Positions 53,416 through 63,374 are shown, counted from the first letter of the stretch. The stretch: DNA of 64,000 bases from Oxalobacter vibrioformis (GCF_027118995.1 NZ_CP098242.1:248001-312000); one strand, 5' to 3'. Made by a program: numbers and translations. Notes: a model not told the origin generated them from the sequence alone.

Positions 53416-55626
53416 TCAGCAGTTTATCCCTTCTCCACAAGGATGCAGCTTGGCCTGCTGCCTGTAGTTCTGCAATATCAGATCCGTATAGCCTGAGGGC
53501 TGATTCAATCCGTCAAAAATCAGGTCACAGGCGGCAAGAAAACCCGGTGAGTGTTCAAAGTCGTCACTCATGTTCTGGTACCCCTCGGTATCGGCATTTT
53601 GCTTATCCACGATAACCGCCATACGTTTAAGTGTATCCAGCACCTGCGCTTTAGATGCAATACCATGGCGAATCCAGTTTGCCATAAGCTGGGTAGAGAT
53701 ACGCAGTGTCGCACGGTCTTCCATCAGACCAACATCATGAATATCAGGCACCTTTGAGCAACCGATCCCCAGACTCACCCAGCGCACCACATAACCCAGG
53801 AGGGTTTGTGCATTGTTATCAAGCTCCTGCTGGATTTCTTCGGGTGTCCAGTCCGGCTTGCCGGTCACAGGAATCGTCAGCAGATTATCCAACAGGACGT
53901 CATGAATATAGTCCTTCATTTTGTCATGCACGTTTTCCAGCTCATCCTGTACTTCCTCGATATCAATCATGTGATAGTGCAAGGCGTGCAGTGTTGCTGC
54001 TGTGGGCGACGGTACCCATGCCGTATTGGCGCCATCCCTGAGATGATTGATTTTCTGTTCCATCATCTCTGCCATATTGTCCGGCATGGCCCACATGCCC
54101 TTCCCTATCTGGGCCAGCCCTTTCATACCGCACTCAAGACCAACCTGCACATTGTTGATCTCATAGGCTTTGAGCCATCGGGACTGGCGCATTTCCCCCT
54201 TGCGAAACATCGGCCCGGCTTCCATTGAGGTATGGATTTCATCGCCCGTACGGTCCAGAAAGCCTGTATTGATAAAGGCTAGACGATCACGAGCGGCATG
54301 GATACAGGCTTTGAGGTTGACACTGGTACGGCGTTCCTCGTCCATAATCCCCAGTTTGACCGTGTTTTTTTCCGGCAGGCCAAGCAGCTTTTCCACTCTC
54401 GAATACAGCGCTTCGACAAAAGCAACTTCATGCGGTCCATGCAGTTTGGGAATCACAACATAGATCGAACCATTGCGGGAATTTTTCCTGGCTTCCAGGT
54501 CATGCTTGCCGATCAGGGTATTGATAACCGCTTCCATGATGCCGGTGTGGATTTCGCTGCCATCCTTGTCGAGAATCGCCGGGTTCGTCATCAGCAGCCC
54601 GGTATTGCGCACAAGCATCAGGCTTGTTGCCGGCAAAATCAGCTTGCCGCCACCCAGCGGTTTGTAGACACGATCCGGATTCATTTTCCGGGTAAACGTT
54701 TTTCCGTCCTTGCTGACAGACTCTGCAAGATCGCCCTTCATCAGGCCAAGCCAGTTGCGGTAGGCAACAACGGCATCATCCGCATCCACAACCGCGACAG
54801 AGTCCTCGCAATCCATGATAACCGTAGTCGCAGACTCAATCATGATATCCCGTTTGCCAGCCGGGTCCTGCTTACTGATGGAGTGATTTCTGTCGAAAAT
54901 AATCTCGAAATGCAAACGGTTCTGGCAAAAAAGGATCGACTCGGGAGAACCGGAATCTCCTGTAAAACCGACAATCGCTTCCGGATTGCGAATGGTGGTA
55001 ATGGCGCCATTTTGCATACGAACCTGAAGCACACCACGTTCCAGCCTGTATTCCACCGCCCTGCGGTGAGAGCCCTTTTCAAGCTGGATGATCTTGTCAA
55101 GAAATGCGTTGGCATAGGCAATTACCCTGTCGCCACGAACCGGATTGTAGCTGGTGCCGCGTGTCGCGCCATCCTCTTCGCCAATAACGTCGCTGCCATA
55201 CAGCGCATCATAAAGGCTTCCCCATCGGGCATTGGCCGCATTCAGGACATAGCGCGCCTTGGTAAGCGGTACAACAAGCTGTGGACCACCCTGCCAGGCA
55301 ACCTCAAAATCCATATTGACTGGATCGATTCTGGCATCTTCAGGTACCGGCACCAGATAACCGATATCCGTAAGGAATGTTTTATAGGCTGCCATATCGG
55401 TAACAGGACCCGGATGCTGACGATGCCATTCGTCAATTTCGTTTTGCAGGCGTTCACGCTCAGCCAGCAACTCCTTAAGCCCCGGCGTCATATCCTGGAC
55501 GATTTCGTCAAAGCCCTTCCAGAAAGCAGCACTGTCCACGCCCGTTCCCGGCAATGCCTCGTTTTCAATAAAGGCATGCAGGGCGGCATCTACCTGAAGA
55601 TTGTGACAATTGATTCGATTATTCAT
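53416..55626 (-). CDS. glcB: Malate synthase G
   Basis: ATG 55626 gives 736 residues, while a longer frame to 55701 adds codons not found in the family. Family features are the opening AALHAFIENEALPGTGVDSA, TALYDALYGS-like text around SLYDALYGSDVIGEEDG, VIMDCEDSVAVVDADD with the acidic metal ligands, and MKLGIMDEERRTSVNLKACI-like text (here VKLGIMDEERRTSVNLKACI). It condenses glyoxylate with acetyl-CoA to malate. No glyoxylate-producing gene is adjacent. It is divergent from the Zorya operon, with ~385 bp between them. Confidence 0.95.
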   Translation of the reverse strand: MNNRINCHNLQVDAALHAFIENEALPGTGVDSAAFWKGFDEIVQDMTPGLKELLAERERLQNEIDEWHRQHPGPVTDMAAYKTFLTDIGYLVPVPEDARIDPVNMDFEVAWQGGPQLVVPLTKARYVLNAANARWGSLYDALYGSDVIGEEDGATRGTSYNPVRGDRVIAYANAFLDKIIQLEKGSHRRAVEYRLERGVLQVRMQNGAITTIRNPEAIVGFTGDSGSPESILFCQNRLHFEIIFDRNHSISKQDPAGKRDIMIESATTVIMDCEDSVAVVDADDAVVAYRNWLGLMKGDLAESVSKDGKTFTRKMNPDRVYKPLGGGKLILPATSLMLVRNTGLLMTNPAILDKDGSEIHTGIMEAVINTLIGKHDLEARKNSRNGSIYVVIPKLHGPHEVAFVEALYSRVEKLLGLPEKNTVKLGIMDEERRTSVNLKACIHAARDRLAFINTGFLDRTGDEIHTSMEAGPMFRKGEMRQSRWLKAYEINNVQVGLECGMKGLAQIGKGMWAMPDNMAEMMEQKINHLRDGANTAWVPSPTAATLHALHYHMIDIEEVQDELENVHDKMKDYIHDVLLDNLLTIPVTGKPDWTPEEIQQELDNNAQTLLGYVVRWVSLGIGCSKVPDIHDVGLMEDRATLRISTQLMANWIRHGIASKAQVLDTLKRMAVIVDKQNADTEGYQNMSDDFEHSPGFLAACDLIFDGLNQPSGYTDLILQNYRQQAKLHPCGEGINC

Positions 55627-56011
55627 AATGATCTTTTCCCAAGAGACTGCTTGTTCAGATGTAATGCGGTTATTGAGTTGCTGAATTTTTGAACAAGGCA
55701 CAACGAATACCGACAGGAAACACCTTATTCAAAACGCGGTTTCGGTAAAAGAGCCGGCAGGACATGGGTATCGTCCTGTCAGCCCGCACTCTGGGCCTGA
55801 ACGGTATACATCAGGAAATGTCACACGGTTTTGCTGTGTACGATTCATCTTACATGAAAGCATAAAAATGTGCAGAAGCGGGGCAAATTTACAGATGCTT
55901 CACCTCTTGATGTTGCCCTGATGAAACATAAAACGGTATGATGGAGAAATTCTCGGATAAACCAGGTACAAACAACCCGGCGATTACGCCCGATACCCTG
56001 CCCTCACGCCC
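55627..56011. promoter_or_regulatory. Divergent intergenic region between glcB and zorA
   Basis: About 385 bp without a supported gene. It must hold both promoters, and no clear consensus boxes were identified. No strong terminator is present. Confidence 0.4.
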
Positions 56012-58003
56012 ATGATTGAAAATCTGCCCATACACATTTACCTCTTTGCTGCCATTCTTGGCATCCTTGCACTGGATTTTCTTTTCCGCTTTCTCTTTCC
56101 CTCCTTCCGTGTACGGGGAGAGCTGTCACGGGTAATCAGACGACTCAAAACACTCAGCCAGAACCCGGAAAAAACCATTGATGACGTATTTGAAGATACG
56201 GGCATCATGAAGCCCCTCTGGCGTGAATATGCGGACAGCCTGCATGAGCAGGTCGAAACCAATCCTTATACCGGCCAGCAGGAGATACAGCGGCGCTCAA
56301 CCATGCCTGCCGAAGCTTTTTTCAGGTCTGATGTCATCGTTGATATCCCTTTGCGTGCCGATTTTTTCCGTCATCTGCCTGGTATTTTCACTGGTGTGGG
56401 CATTATCGGCACCTTTTCCGGCCTGCTCTTAGGCCTGCATGCTTTCCAGATATCCGAAAATCCTATCATTGTCCGTGACAGCCTGAGCCATCTGTTGCAT
56501 GGCGTATCCATGGCTTTTGTTGTGTCGGCGGTCGCCATCACCCTGGCAATGGGTGTGACCTTCATCGAAAAATGGATACTCAACCAGCTGCATACCCGGG
56601 TAGAAGAACTGGTTCAGCTACTGGATGATTTCTTTGTTGCCGGTGTCGGTGAAGAATATCTGGCACGCCTGGTCAAAGCATCCGAATTTTCAGTCAGCCA
56701 GGCCGCTCCCATGCAGAATGCGCTGGTCGGCGAACTCCGGCAGATCATGGCGGAACAAACCGAAAAACAGCTCTCAGCTATCGATATCCTGGGAAACCGC
56801 ATCAGTTCCAGCATTGCTGACAGTCTGAAAGCGCCACTGGCAGAGATGGCTGATGCCGTAAAAAATGTCAGCGCAGAACAGGGGACAGCCGTACATGCCA
56901 TGATGCACGATCTTCTGGGCAGTTTTAATGAAAACCTGCGCGAACTGCTGGGTGACCAGATTTCCAATATCAATGAAGTGCAGCAGCAAACGTTGCGCTC
57001 CCTACATGACACCATGTCGCGCATGGAAAGCATGGCAAACAATGTCGAATCAGCCGGGGAGCGTGGTGCCAGCGCCATGTCCAATCAGCTTGCTGCGGCC
57101 ATGGCGGGTGCCGAGTCACGCCAGCAAATCATGAATGACAAGATGAGTGCCTTTGTCGAGCAGCTCACACTGGCCGTTTCCAACTCACAGGATGCGGCAC
57201 AGGCCAAACTGCAACACACACTTGACGATATTGCCAACCACATGGCCGCTGTCATCCAGAGCATGAGCGGCCAGATCCAGGCCGCATCAGAAGCCGGCAG
57301 GCAATACCAGTCAGAGCTGGCACAGGAAGGCAGAAAAGTTGTCGGTGAATTTGGTGAACAGGTTGATCTCCTGGCTGAAGGCGTCATTCGCGCTGTGGAT
57401 GAAATGAAAACGGCGGTAAACGCCATGCGTCATGTCACCGGCACAACCGTATCCCAACTGAATGCCGGGGCAGATGTGCTTTATGCTGCGTCAACCGCAT
57501 TTGCAGAAACCGGGCGGGATATGACCGGCACACTTGGCAAGACCTCTGAGCTGCTCACCCAGTTTGGCCAGGTATCCAGTTCCATCACCGGCGTTTCAGA
57601 TGAACTGGGCAAAGTGCTTTCCGACTATCAGGCAGCCCGTGACACCATGACCGTCTTCCTTGAGTCCCTGCGTATCACTGTTGAGCAATCCCGCCGCGAA
57701 GCCACGCTCACCGGGGATGTACTTATCCTGATCGAAAATGCCACCGACAAGCTGGTCAGCGCCCAGAAAGAGGCGGATGGCTATCTCGCCCGTGTATCCG
57801 AAGTCATAGAAACCGCCCATCATACGTTTACCTCAGGGATGGCAACCGCCGTTGACAGCGCCAATCAGGATTTCCAGAAAGCGCTTTCAGATTCCGTCTC
57901 GCTTCTCCGTATCGGGATTCAGGAACTCGGTACAACACTCGAAGAGCTGGGAACCGTCAGGCAATCCTTGTCCGGCAGCTCCTGGCCCGGCACAAACAGG
58001 TAA
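56012..58003 (+). CDS. zorA: ZorA-like proton-channel/motor subunit of a Zorya anti-phage system
   Basis: The 663-residue protein has a first membrane helix (IHIYLFAAILGILALDFLF). Two further helices are at ~126-148 (GIFTGVGIIGTFSGLLLGLH) and ~170-195 (GVSMAFVVSAVAITLAMGV), the MotA/TolQ/ExbB core. A cytosolic tail of more than 400 residues follows, rich in Ala, Gln, Ser and Thr, with long amphipathic helices (for example AESRQQIMNDKMSAFVEQLT). This matches ZorA, where the tail transmits the signal of an envelope disturbance after phage adsorption. The ZorB gene follows at 5 bp. Together they form a stator-like complex driven by ion flow. Confidence 0.9.
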   Translation: MIENLPIHIYLFAAILGILALDFLFRFLFPSFRVRGELSRVIRRLKTLSQNPEKTIDDVFEDTGIMKPLWREYADSLHEQVETNPYTGQQEIQRRSTMPAEAFFRSDVIVDIPLRADFFRHLPGIFTGVGIIGTFSGLLLGLHAFQISENPIIVRDSLSHLLHGVSMAFVVSAVAITLAMGVTFIEKWILNQLHTRVEELVQLLDDFFVAGVGEEYLARLVKASEFSVSQAAPMQNALVGELRQIMAEQTEKQLSAIDILGNRISSSIADSLKAPLAEMADAVKNVSAEQGTAVHAMMHDLLGSFNENLRELLGDQISNINEVQQQTLRSLHDTMSRMESMANNVESAGERGASAMSNQLAAAMAGAESRQQIMNDKMSAFVEQLTLAVSNSQDAAQAKLQHTLDDIANHMAAVIQSMSGQIQAASEAGRQYQSELAQEGRKVVGEFGEQVDLLAEGVIRAVDEMKTAVNAMRHVTGTTVSQLNAGADVLYAASTAFAETGRDMTGTLGKTSELLTQFGQVSSSITGVSDELGKVLSDYQAARDTMTVFLESLRITVEQSRREATLTGDVLILIENATDKLVSAQKEADGYLARVSEVIETAHHTFTSGMATAVDSANQDFQKALSDSVSLLRIGIQELGTTLEELGTVRQSLSGSSWPGTNR

Positions 58004-58008
58004 TCATC

Positions 58009-58725
58009 ATGCTGGGCAAGCGCATAATCATTGGCAAAAAAAACAGGGACGAAGGCGAAAAACCCTTCTGGATTTCTTTTGCCGACCTCATGACAGCGCT
58101 GATGGTACTCTTTCTTCTGGTGATGAGCGTTGCCCTTTTAGCTGTTACCAAAACCGTCTCGGAAACCGAACGGCGAAAAGCTGCTCGCGAAGAGGAGATC
58201 AGCCAGCTTCTCACCCAGCTTGAAGGCGTTGCAAAACAGCATCCCGGCATGACCATTAACCGGGAAAAAAATGTCATCGACTTTGGAGACCGCGTCCGTT
58301 TTGAAACCGGCAGCTCACAGTTGACAGCAGAGCAGGCAAAATACCTTCGCGCCTTTCTCCCGGATGTGCTCCAGCTGGCACAGCAGCAACCAGGAGAAAA
58401 ATGGCTCAAACGGATTGTGGTTGAAGGCTTTGCCGACCAGCGAGGCGACTATCTCATGAACCTCAATCTCAGCCTCCAGCGCAGCCAGCGCGTGCTTTGC
58501 GTTTTGCTGGCAACTGTCGGCGAGGGGGAAAGTCCGCTAAGTGATGACGATAAGGAAAAAGTCCGTGATCTCTTCCTCGTCGGCGGGTATTCCTTCAACT
58601 CAGCCAAAAAATCCCTGGAAGAAAGCCGCCGCATCGAGCTGCGCCTGGAATACTACGAACTGGATGAAACGCGCGTCAAAAATGAAGATATTCCACGCGG
58701 GAATTTTGGCGTTTGCAGGATATAA
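58009..58725 (+). CDS. zorB: ZorB-like peptidoglycan-binding motor subunit
   Basis: The 238-residue protein has one membrane helix (ALMVLFLLVMSVALLAV). Asp-26 sits in WISFADLMTALM just before it, the conserved ion-carrying residue of MotB/ZorB subunits. A C-terminal OmpA-like domain follows (GFADQRGDYLMNLNLSLQRS, then RRIELRLEYYELD). It anchors the complex to the cell wall. The start lies 5 bp after zorA, and the stop 3 bp before the next gene. The length and order fit a Zorya operon. Confidence 0.92.
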   Translation: MLGKRIIIGKKNRDEGEKPFWISFADLMTALMVLFLLVMSVALLAVTKTVSETERRKAAREEEISQLLTQLEGVAKQHPGMTINREKNVIDFGDRVRFETGSSQLTAEQAKYLRAFLPDVLQLAQQQPGEKWLKRIVVEGFADQRGDYLMNLNLSLQRSQRVLCVLLATVGEGESPLSDDDKEKVRDLFLVGGYSFNSAKKSLEESRRIELRLEYYELDETRVKNEDIPRGNFGVCRI

Positions 58726-58728
58726 ACC

Positions 58729-60159
58729 ATGGCACTCATCAACAGCCTGGGAACCAGCCTTCAGAAAGCAAGCCATGACGCTTTTACCGAGCGTCCCTTT
58801 GCTGATCCGGAACCCATTCAGGCCGAACTGATCGAGCTGGACCAATGGATTACCCTTGTCACGGGGTTACAGCCACTACCCGGCAACCGGATACTGGCCG
58901 CTTTGCGCCAATACCGTGCCGACAGGCGCTTTTCCAGCATCCTGCACGCGCGGCATGTCTGTCATGGATGCCTGGTACTGTATGACCAGCGCCTTCCCCT
59001 GCTCATGGAAGATGCGCAGGCATTTCCCATGCTGTTGCAGTACGTGGATCGATTTCACCATCGTCCGCGTCTTTTCAGGCGCTGTTTCCAGGGATTGATG
59101 AGCGCTTATTTTGCCTATGAACCCGGCATTCCGAATCCGTCTGCCGGCCCCTATCACAACCGTGAGGTAGGCTGGAGAAACCGGCAGATGCTCCGCGAAT
59201 TTTTGCAGCGGCGTCAATCCTGTATTCAAGCAGAAAATTTTAATCCCGACTGGGTCAATGCCATTGCCGAACACCCGGATATTTTCTCACCCAATCCTTC
59301 TCAGGCCTATGTCAGCGCGGCACTGCAAAATGACTTTACCGCTTTTGAAAATGTGTGTGAACGCCTGAATATCGGCACATCATCCTGGTTTGCGCGCGGG
59401 CTGGTTTACGAGCAGGTGGATAAAATTGTTGAAAAACCGGATACCGAATTCAAGCAGCATATCAATATATCGATCAACCTGTTGAACCGGCACCGCTGGT
59501 CTGTTGATAAAGGGCTGGCAAAAATCATCAACCGCTATGCGGTCAGTGACGAAACCGAAACCAACTCACGCCTGCGGGACTTTTCTGTTTCACAATGGAA
59601 AAACCCCTGGCTTGCCGAACAGGCTCAGGGATGGAAACCCGTCAGTACAGAAGCCAGAAAAATGGTTTCTGTCTGGATCAAGCAGCATCTGGTACGCCAG
59701 TTTTTCTGGATACTGGCGCAAGGAACCCCCTTTGATGTGCGACGCGCTGAATTCTGGATGCAATACCATCACCGGATTGATGCCCTCTATTTTGCGCTGG
59801 GCAGCCATGCCAGCAACAACGCCACGCGTGACTTCATTGAAATCCGCAGGGCCATGGAAGGCCATCTGCTCGGACTCGACAGGGCCGGGGCACCGGATAA
59901 CAATGCCTGTATTCTGATGATGGGGAACCATGCCATTGTGGAATTTGGCGATAACCATACTCCCGCATACATCTATGACAGGCGCACCCAACTGCCCTTT
60001 GAATTAAAGCGGGGATTCAAGGTGACAGGCGCCGAGCTGAGAAACCAGCGGGCTGCCGCCTTTGTCCAGATGCTCGAACACCGTGACACCAGGGAAAACC
60101 GCTGGGAAGCAATCTTCGAGGCCGCCCTGATACGGCTGAATATCCGTAAAAGAAACTGA
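58729..60159 (+). CDS. zorC: ZorC-like EH-signature domain protein
   Basis: The 476-residue soluble protein belongs to the EH_Signature group by its C-terminal part (RRAEFWMQYHHRIDALYFAL, then NACILMMGNHAIVEFGDNHT). The N-terminal ~300 residues are helical. In type I Zorya, ZorC is thought to bind DNA and to act with the ZorD helicase-nuclease downstream of ZorAB. Here no ZorD gene follows: the next gene is convergent and begins 26 bp later. So the operon is ZorABC only. A distant helicase might complement it in trans. Confidence 0.85.
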   Translation: MALINSLGTSLQKASHDAFTERPFADPEPIQAELIELDQWITLVTGLQPLPGNRILAALRQYRADRRFSSILHARHVCHGCLVLYDQRLPLLMEDAQAFPMLLQYVDRFHHRPRLFRRCFQGLMSAYFAYEPGIPNPSAGPYHNREVGWRNRQMLREFLQRRQSCIQAENFNPDWVNAIAEHPDIFSPNPSQAYVSAALQNDFTAFENVCERLNIGTSSWFARGLVYEQVDKIVEKPDTEFKQHINISINLLNRHRWSVDKGLAKIINRYAVSDETETNSRLRDFSVSQWKNPWLAEQAQGWKPVSTEARKMVSVWIKQHLVRQFFWILAQGTPFDVRRAEFWMQYHHRIDALYFALGSHASNNATRDFIEIRRAMEGHLLGLDRAGAPDNNACILMMGNHAIVEFGDNHTPAYIYDRRTQLPFELKRGFKVTGAELRNQRAAAFVQMLEHRDTRENRWEAIFEAALIRLNIRKRN

Positions 60160-60185
60160 GCGTATGCGCTTTTTGTGAAAGCCGA

Positions 60186-60737
60186 TCAGGCATTCATAAG
60201 ATTCTGCTTGAATGTCGAAAACATTTCCAGGGCAGCCTGCCTGTCCCGGGGACTCTCATATCCCGGAACCGGGTTATTCAGCCGGTTAATCACGGCATCC
60301 ACAGCATCAATCGCAGAAGACGTGCTGGAACCGAAAAAGTCTGCCTGGTTCAGCGCCATATTGCCCTGGGAATCAATCCCCCCGCTCAAGCGAGCTTCTG
60401 CCATGAGAGACATCATTGCCAGTTGATTGACATAGTAGCTCTTGTTTTCCCCATCCAGCCCCAGCTCCTCCCGGGTTTTTTCCCAGGCCTTTTTAACGGA
60501 ATCGGATGATTTGGAGAGCAGTTGATCCACCGGTGTTTTTGTCGCGGTGGTACTGGATGCGCCAGCATTCTTTTTCATTGCGTCCATGGCCTCACTTAGC
60601 TTCACCTTGAACGATGGTTCGGATTTTGTCTCGGCTTGTTGAACGTCAGCGCCTTTTGACGACACACCTGACGTCGCTCCCTGAAAGATGGACGATACAA
60701 GACTGATGCCAACGGAGGCAAGGAGGCCGATAGCCAT
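60186..60737 (-). CDS. Hypothetical protein with hydrophobic N-terminus (183 aa)
   Basis: This 183-residue protein begins with a hydrophobic segment (MAIGLLASVGISLVSSIFQG) without a clear signal-peptidase site. A Ser/Thr/Lys-rich linker and a helical region follow (KKAWEKTREELGLDGENKSY, then SYYVNQLAMMSLMAEARL), ending AALEMFSTFKQNLMNA. It is convergent with zorC. No family is recognised. It may share style with the protein at 47594-48679. Confidence 0.6.
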   Translation of the reverse strand: MAIGLLASVGISLVSSIFQGATSGVSSKGADVQQAETKSEPSFKVKLSEAMDAMKKNAGASSTTATKTPVDQLLSKSSDSVKKAWEKTREELGLDGENKSYYVNQLAMMSLMAEARLSGGIDSQGNMALNQADFFGSSTSSAIDAVDAVINRLNNPVPGYESPRDRQAALEMFSTFKQNLMNA

Positions 60738-60858
60738 AAATACTCCTGCAAAACTGCTGAAAAGAGTTTTATGTTATCGGTATAAAAGCATTTTCAAAAC
60801 AAGGGACAAAAGGCACTTTACCCCCTATTTCAATGTAACAGAATTCCCTTTGCCCTGA

Positions 60859-61590
60859 TCAATCCACCCTGATTTTGTTTCGGGCAAACTGGATGGCCGC
60901 GATCATGAGAAGAATGGGGATATATGCCTCATAGATCTCTTCAAAAGAAGAGCATCCCGTATCCCAGAAAAGACTCATCGCTTCACCGGTATAACGCTGG
61001 TAATTAGCTGGATAGCGGTCAATGAATTTGGCAAACACCGTCACAGCGCAGGTCGTGGCAATCGTCCAGACCACCGCATTTCCCCTGAAAAACTCCCGGA
61101 TCATGAAAAGGGTGTAGCGCTTCAGCAGATAAATGGCAATCACAGCCCACAGGAGCAGAAAAAGACCCGCCACAATCTTTTCACTGATCGGGTTAGCCGG
61201 ATTAAGAAAAAACCGGATTTTCAGCGCTGTCGTGTCTGTCTGCGTCAGCCAGTGCTGGATACCTAGCTCACGAAACAGCGCACCCAGGATAACAAACTCA
61301 AAAAGCCAGAAGTTGAAATTCTGCTTCCGGTTGTTATCCCTCGGGCGATAAAGATAAACAACAACCAGGGCAATGATATACAGGCCGATTGTGAGGTAAT
61401 CATCAACAATAAAAGTCATCCGGATCGCGGTATCCCTGTCCAGCAGGAACCAGTTTGCCAATGGAAGGACTGCCAGGCAGATAACCAGGATGGGTGAAAA
61501 AAGCGGATGATAAAACCAGCTTCTCCTGCCGGAATAGAAATAATTGCGGGACACGATGTGATAACCTCGGGTTTTGCCGGAAAACGGCAT
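60859..61590 (-). CDS. Polytopic inner-membrane protein (243 aa)
   Basis: The protein has about five or six membrane helices (PILVICLAVLPLANWFLL, LTIGLYIIALVVVYLY, IVAGLFLLLWAVIAIYL, NAVVWTIATTCAVTVFA, and a C-terminal LLMIAAIQFARN stretch). Charged loops carry Arg and Asp pairs (for example DRDTAIR and RPRDNNRKQN). It has no transporter or enzyme motif that I recognise. It lies 64 bp downstream of the alpha/beta hydrolase gene on the same strand and may be co-transcribed. The start could be inside the first 10 codons. Confidence 0.65.
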   Translation of the reverse strand: MPFSGKTRGYHIVSRNYFYSGRRSWFYHPLFSPILVICLAVLPLANWFLLDRDTAIRMTFIVDDYLTIGLYIIALVVVYLYRPRDNNRKQNFNFWLFEFVILGALFRELGIQHWLTQTDTTALKIRFFLNPANPISEKIVAGLFLLLWAVIAIYLLKRYTLFMIREFFRGNAVVWTIATTCAVTVFAKFIDRYPANYQRYTGEAMSLFWDTGCSSFEEIYEAYIPILLMIAAIQFARNKIRVD

Positions 61591-61654
61591 TATACGCTTT
61601 TAGGCGACCTGTGCTATCAGGATATACCGCTTGAAAGCGCTCTCCCTTCCCTTG

Positions 61655-62437
61655 CTATGGCGCAGAGACCGCCTCTTCAAAAAATGCCACCATCAGATCC
61701 TGATAACGGCTGCCGTATTGCCTTGTCATCGCATCGATATGGCCCCCGCCCTCGATAGTGACAAGCTGTTTTGGCGCTTTTGCCTCTTCCATCAGCGCAA
61801 GGGAATGCGAATAATCCACCACATTGTCACTGGTGCCGTGTAACAGCAAAAGGGGAACAGGAGCAAGCTGTGCAACCCGCCCTGCCGCACAATAGGTATC
61901 ATCCGCCTGGGGCCGGTGCTCCGGGATCCGGTCCCGAAATGACAGGGAGTATGAATATACCGGGGACTCGGCAAAAACAGCGCGTACTCCTTCAGGACTG
62001 GCAGAAGCCGCCGCAATCGCCAGCATACCTCCCATACTTTGCCCGAAGACAAACAGCTTTTCCGTATCAATATCCGGACGGGAACGAACATAATCCAGTG
62101 CGGCAACCGCATCCTCAAACACCCCTTTGGGTTCCGGCACCCCATCAGACTGGCCAAACCCCCGGTAATCAAAGGTGAAAAGATGGTATCCACGCAGCGG
62201 CAGCCATTGGGCCAGTTGCCAGTGCGCTGTCATATTCTGTGCGTTGCCGTGCATATGAATGACGGTTCCTTTTGCCTGGCGTGGATCAGCAAGGCCTTTG
62301 GCATAGATAAACCAGCCCGACAGACGGGTGCCATCAGCACTTTCGAAAGTAACCTCATCAAATGCCATCCCCCTGCTGTAAGGCGAGTCATACACTTCGT
62401 CATCAGGAGAATAAAGACCTCTGTATCGACCAGGCAT
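61655..62437 (-). CDS. Alpha/beta hydrolase (BEM46/DAP2-like)
   Basis: The 260-residue hydrolase has the oxyanion HMHGNAQNM motif, FDYRGFGQSDG, the nucleophile Ser in VFGQSMGGMLAIA, an acid in LLLHGTSDNVVDY and the catalytic His in EGGGHIDA. It is probably an esterase or peptidase acting on small substrates. No signal peptide is apparent. The gene follows the TonB-like gene by 9 bp on the same strand. Confidence 0.9.
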   Translation of the reverse strand: MPGRYRGLYSPDDEVYDSPYSRGMAFDEVTFESADGTRLSGWFIYAKGLADPRQAKGTVIHMHGNAQNMTAHWQLAQWLPLRGYHLFTFDYRGFGQSDGVPEPKGVFEDAVAALDYVRSRPDIDTEKLFVFGQSMGGMLAIAAASASPEGVRAVFAESPVYSYSLSFRDRIPEHRPQADDTYCAAGRVAQLAPVPLLLLHGTSDNVVDYSHSLALMEEAKAPKQLVTIEGGGHIDAMTRQYGSRYQDLMVAFFEEAVSAP

Positions 62438-62446
62438 AATGACTCC

Positions 62447-62800
62447 CTACCTCCCCTGCAAACGGAATGTCACGGGAATAGATACCGCCATTGGCTCACC
62501 GTCTCCGGTATAGGGAAGCGGCTTCCATTGGGGCATGAGATGAACCACACGCAAAACGGCTTTCTCAAGCAAAGGGTGCGCGCTTTTGACAATGCTCGCA
62601 TGCACGATATTTCCATACCGATCAATCATCAACTGGCAGACGACTCTTCCGGAAATGCCCTGCTCCTGCGCAGCCTGGGGATAAGTCACCCGCTGCAAAA
62701 TATGGTTTCTGATAGCGGAGAGATTATCCTGCGATACGCTCGCCTTTTTTTCGGAAGCCGATTGCCGGGATGATTCACTTTCCATTGCCTTTACCGCCAT
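62447..62800 (-). CDS. TonB C-terminal domain protein
   Basis: The 117-residue protein has the TonB C-terminal pattern: HILQRVTYPQAAQEQGISGR, VVCQLMIDRYGNIVHASIVK, then LLEKAVLRVVHLMPQWKPLP. It lacks the N-terminal membrane helix and the proline-rich spacer, so the energy-transducing anchor is missing. It may be a truncated or soluble form, or the domain may act in another context. It overlaps the previous gene by 10 bp on the same strand. Confidence 0.8.
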   Translation of the reverse strand: MAVKAMESESSRQSASEKKASVSQDNLSAIRNHILQRVTYPQAAQEQGISGRVVCQLMIDRYGNIVHASIVKSAHPLLEKAVLRVVHLMPQWKPLPYTGDGEPMAVSIPVTFRLQGR

Positions 62801-63306
62801 GTCATATTCGCGATAAACAGCATCGACTGTCGAGGGAATATTGCGGAATCCCCCTGGAATTCGTCAAGAATATCCACCTCCCGCTGCACAGCCACTTCAA
62901 TACCGGATGTCACCCTTCCACGGGAAACCCGCTCATCATAAAGCGCCTGAAAACGGATTCTTCTTTCCACCATCTCATCAATGGTACGGCTGCCCCAGGG
63001 ATTTTTCAGGGGAATCGATCCATCCCCGCCAGCGAGTATGTCATCCGCCAGTTGAAACATGAGATTCATGTCATAACAGACATCGTCAGGGAACACTTCT
63101 TTTCCTTCCACCTTTTCCCCAAGCGCTTTCATGTAAGGCGCAATCCGCTCTTCAAAAATATCAGCCATGCCGGAGCATTCGTAGAAATAACCGCGCATTT
63201 GGAAAGCCTGTCCCATCTGCTCACGGGTACAAGCGGCATGAAGAATACCCTGCCATAACAGGCCCGACAAAAAAGGAGGATAAAAGAAAGTCTGATGCGC
63301 ATACAC
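62791..63306 (-). CDS. Hypothetical protein (171 aa)
   Basis: The 171-residue product begins MYAHQTFFYPPFLSGLLWQG and continues with a soluble helical body (REQMGQAFQMRGYFYECSGM, then ERRIRFQALYDERVSRGR). The hydrophobic N-terminal segment is short and could be a signal or start choice error. It overlaps the TonB-like gene by 10 bp. No family is recognised. Confidence 0.55.
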   Translation of the reverse strand: MYAHQTFFYPPFLSGLLWQGILHAACTREQMGQAFQMRGYFYECSGMADIFEERIAPYMKALGEKVEGKEVFPDDVCYDMNLMFQLADDILAGGDGSIPLKNPWGSRTIDEMVERRIRFQALYDERVSRGRVTSGIEVAVQREVDILDEFQGDSAIFPRQSMLFIANMTWR

Positions 63307-63374
63307 GGCATTGTAACGTCAGCCTGCGTTTTTGCACGTACCAAAGCAGGCGGCTCAGCCCTGGCAGCAGGAAA

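Noticed and set aside
54298..55692. A 464-codon + strand frame opposite glcB
   Set aside because: glcB is certain from its active-site motifs. The antisense frame lacks a start signal and reads as a shadow.
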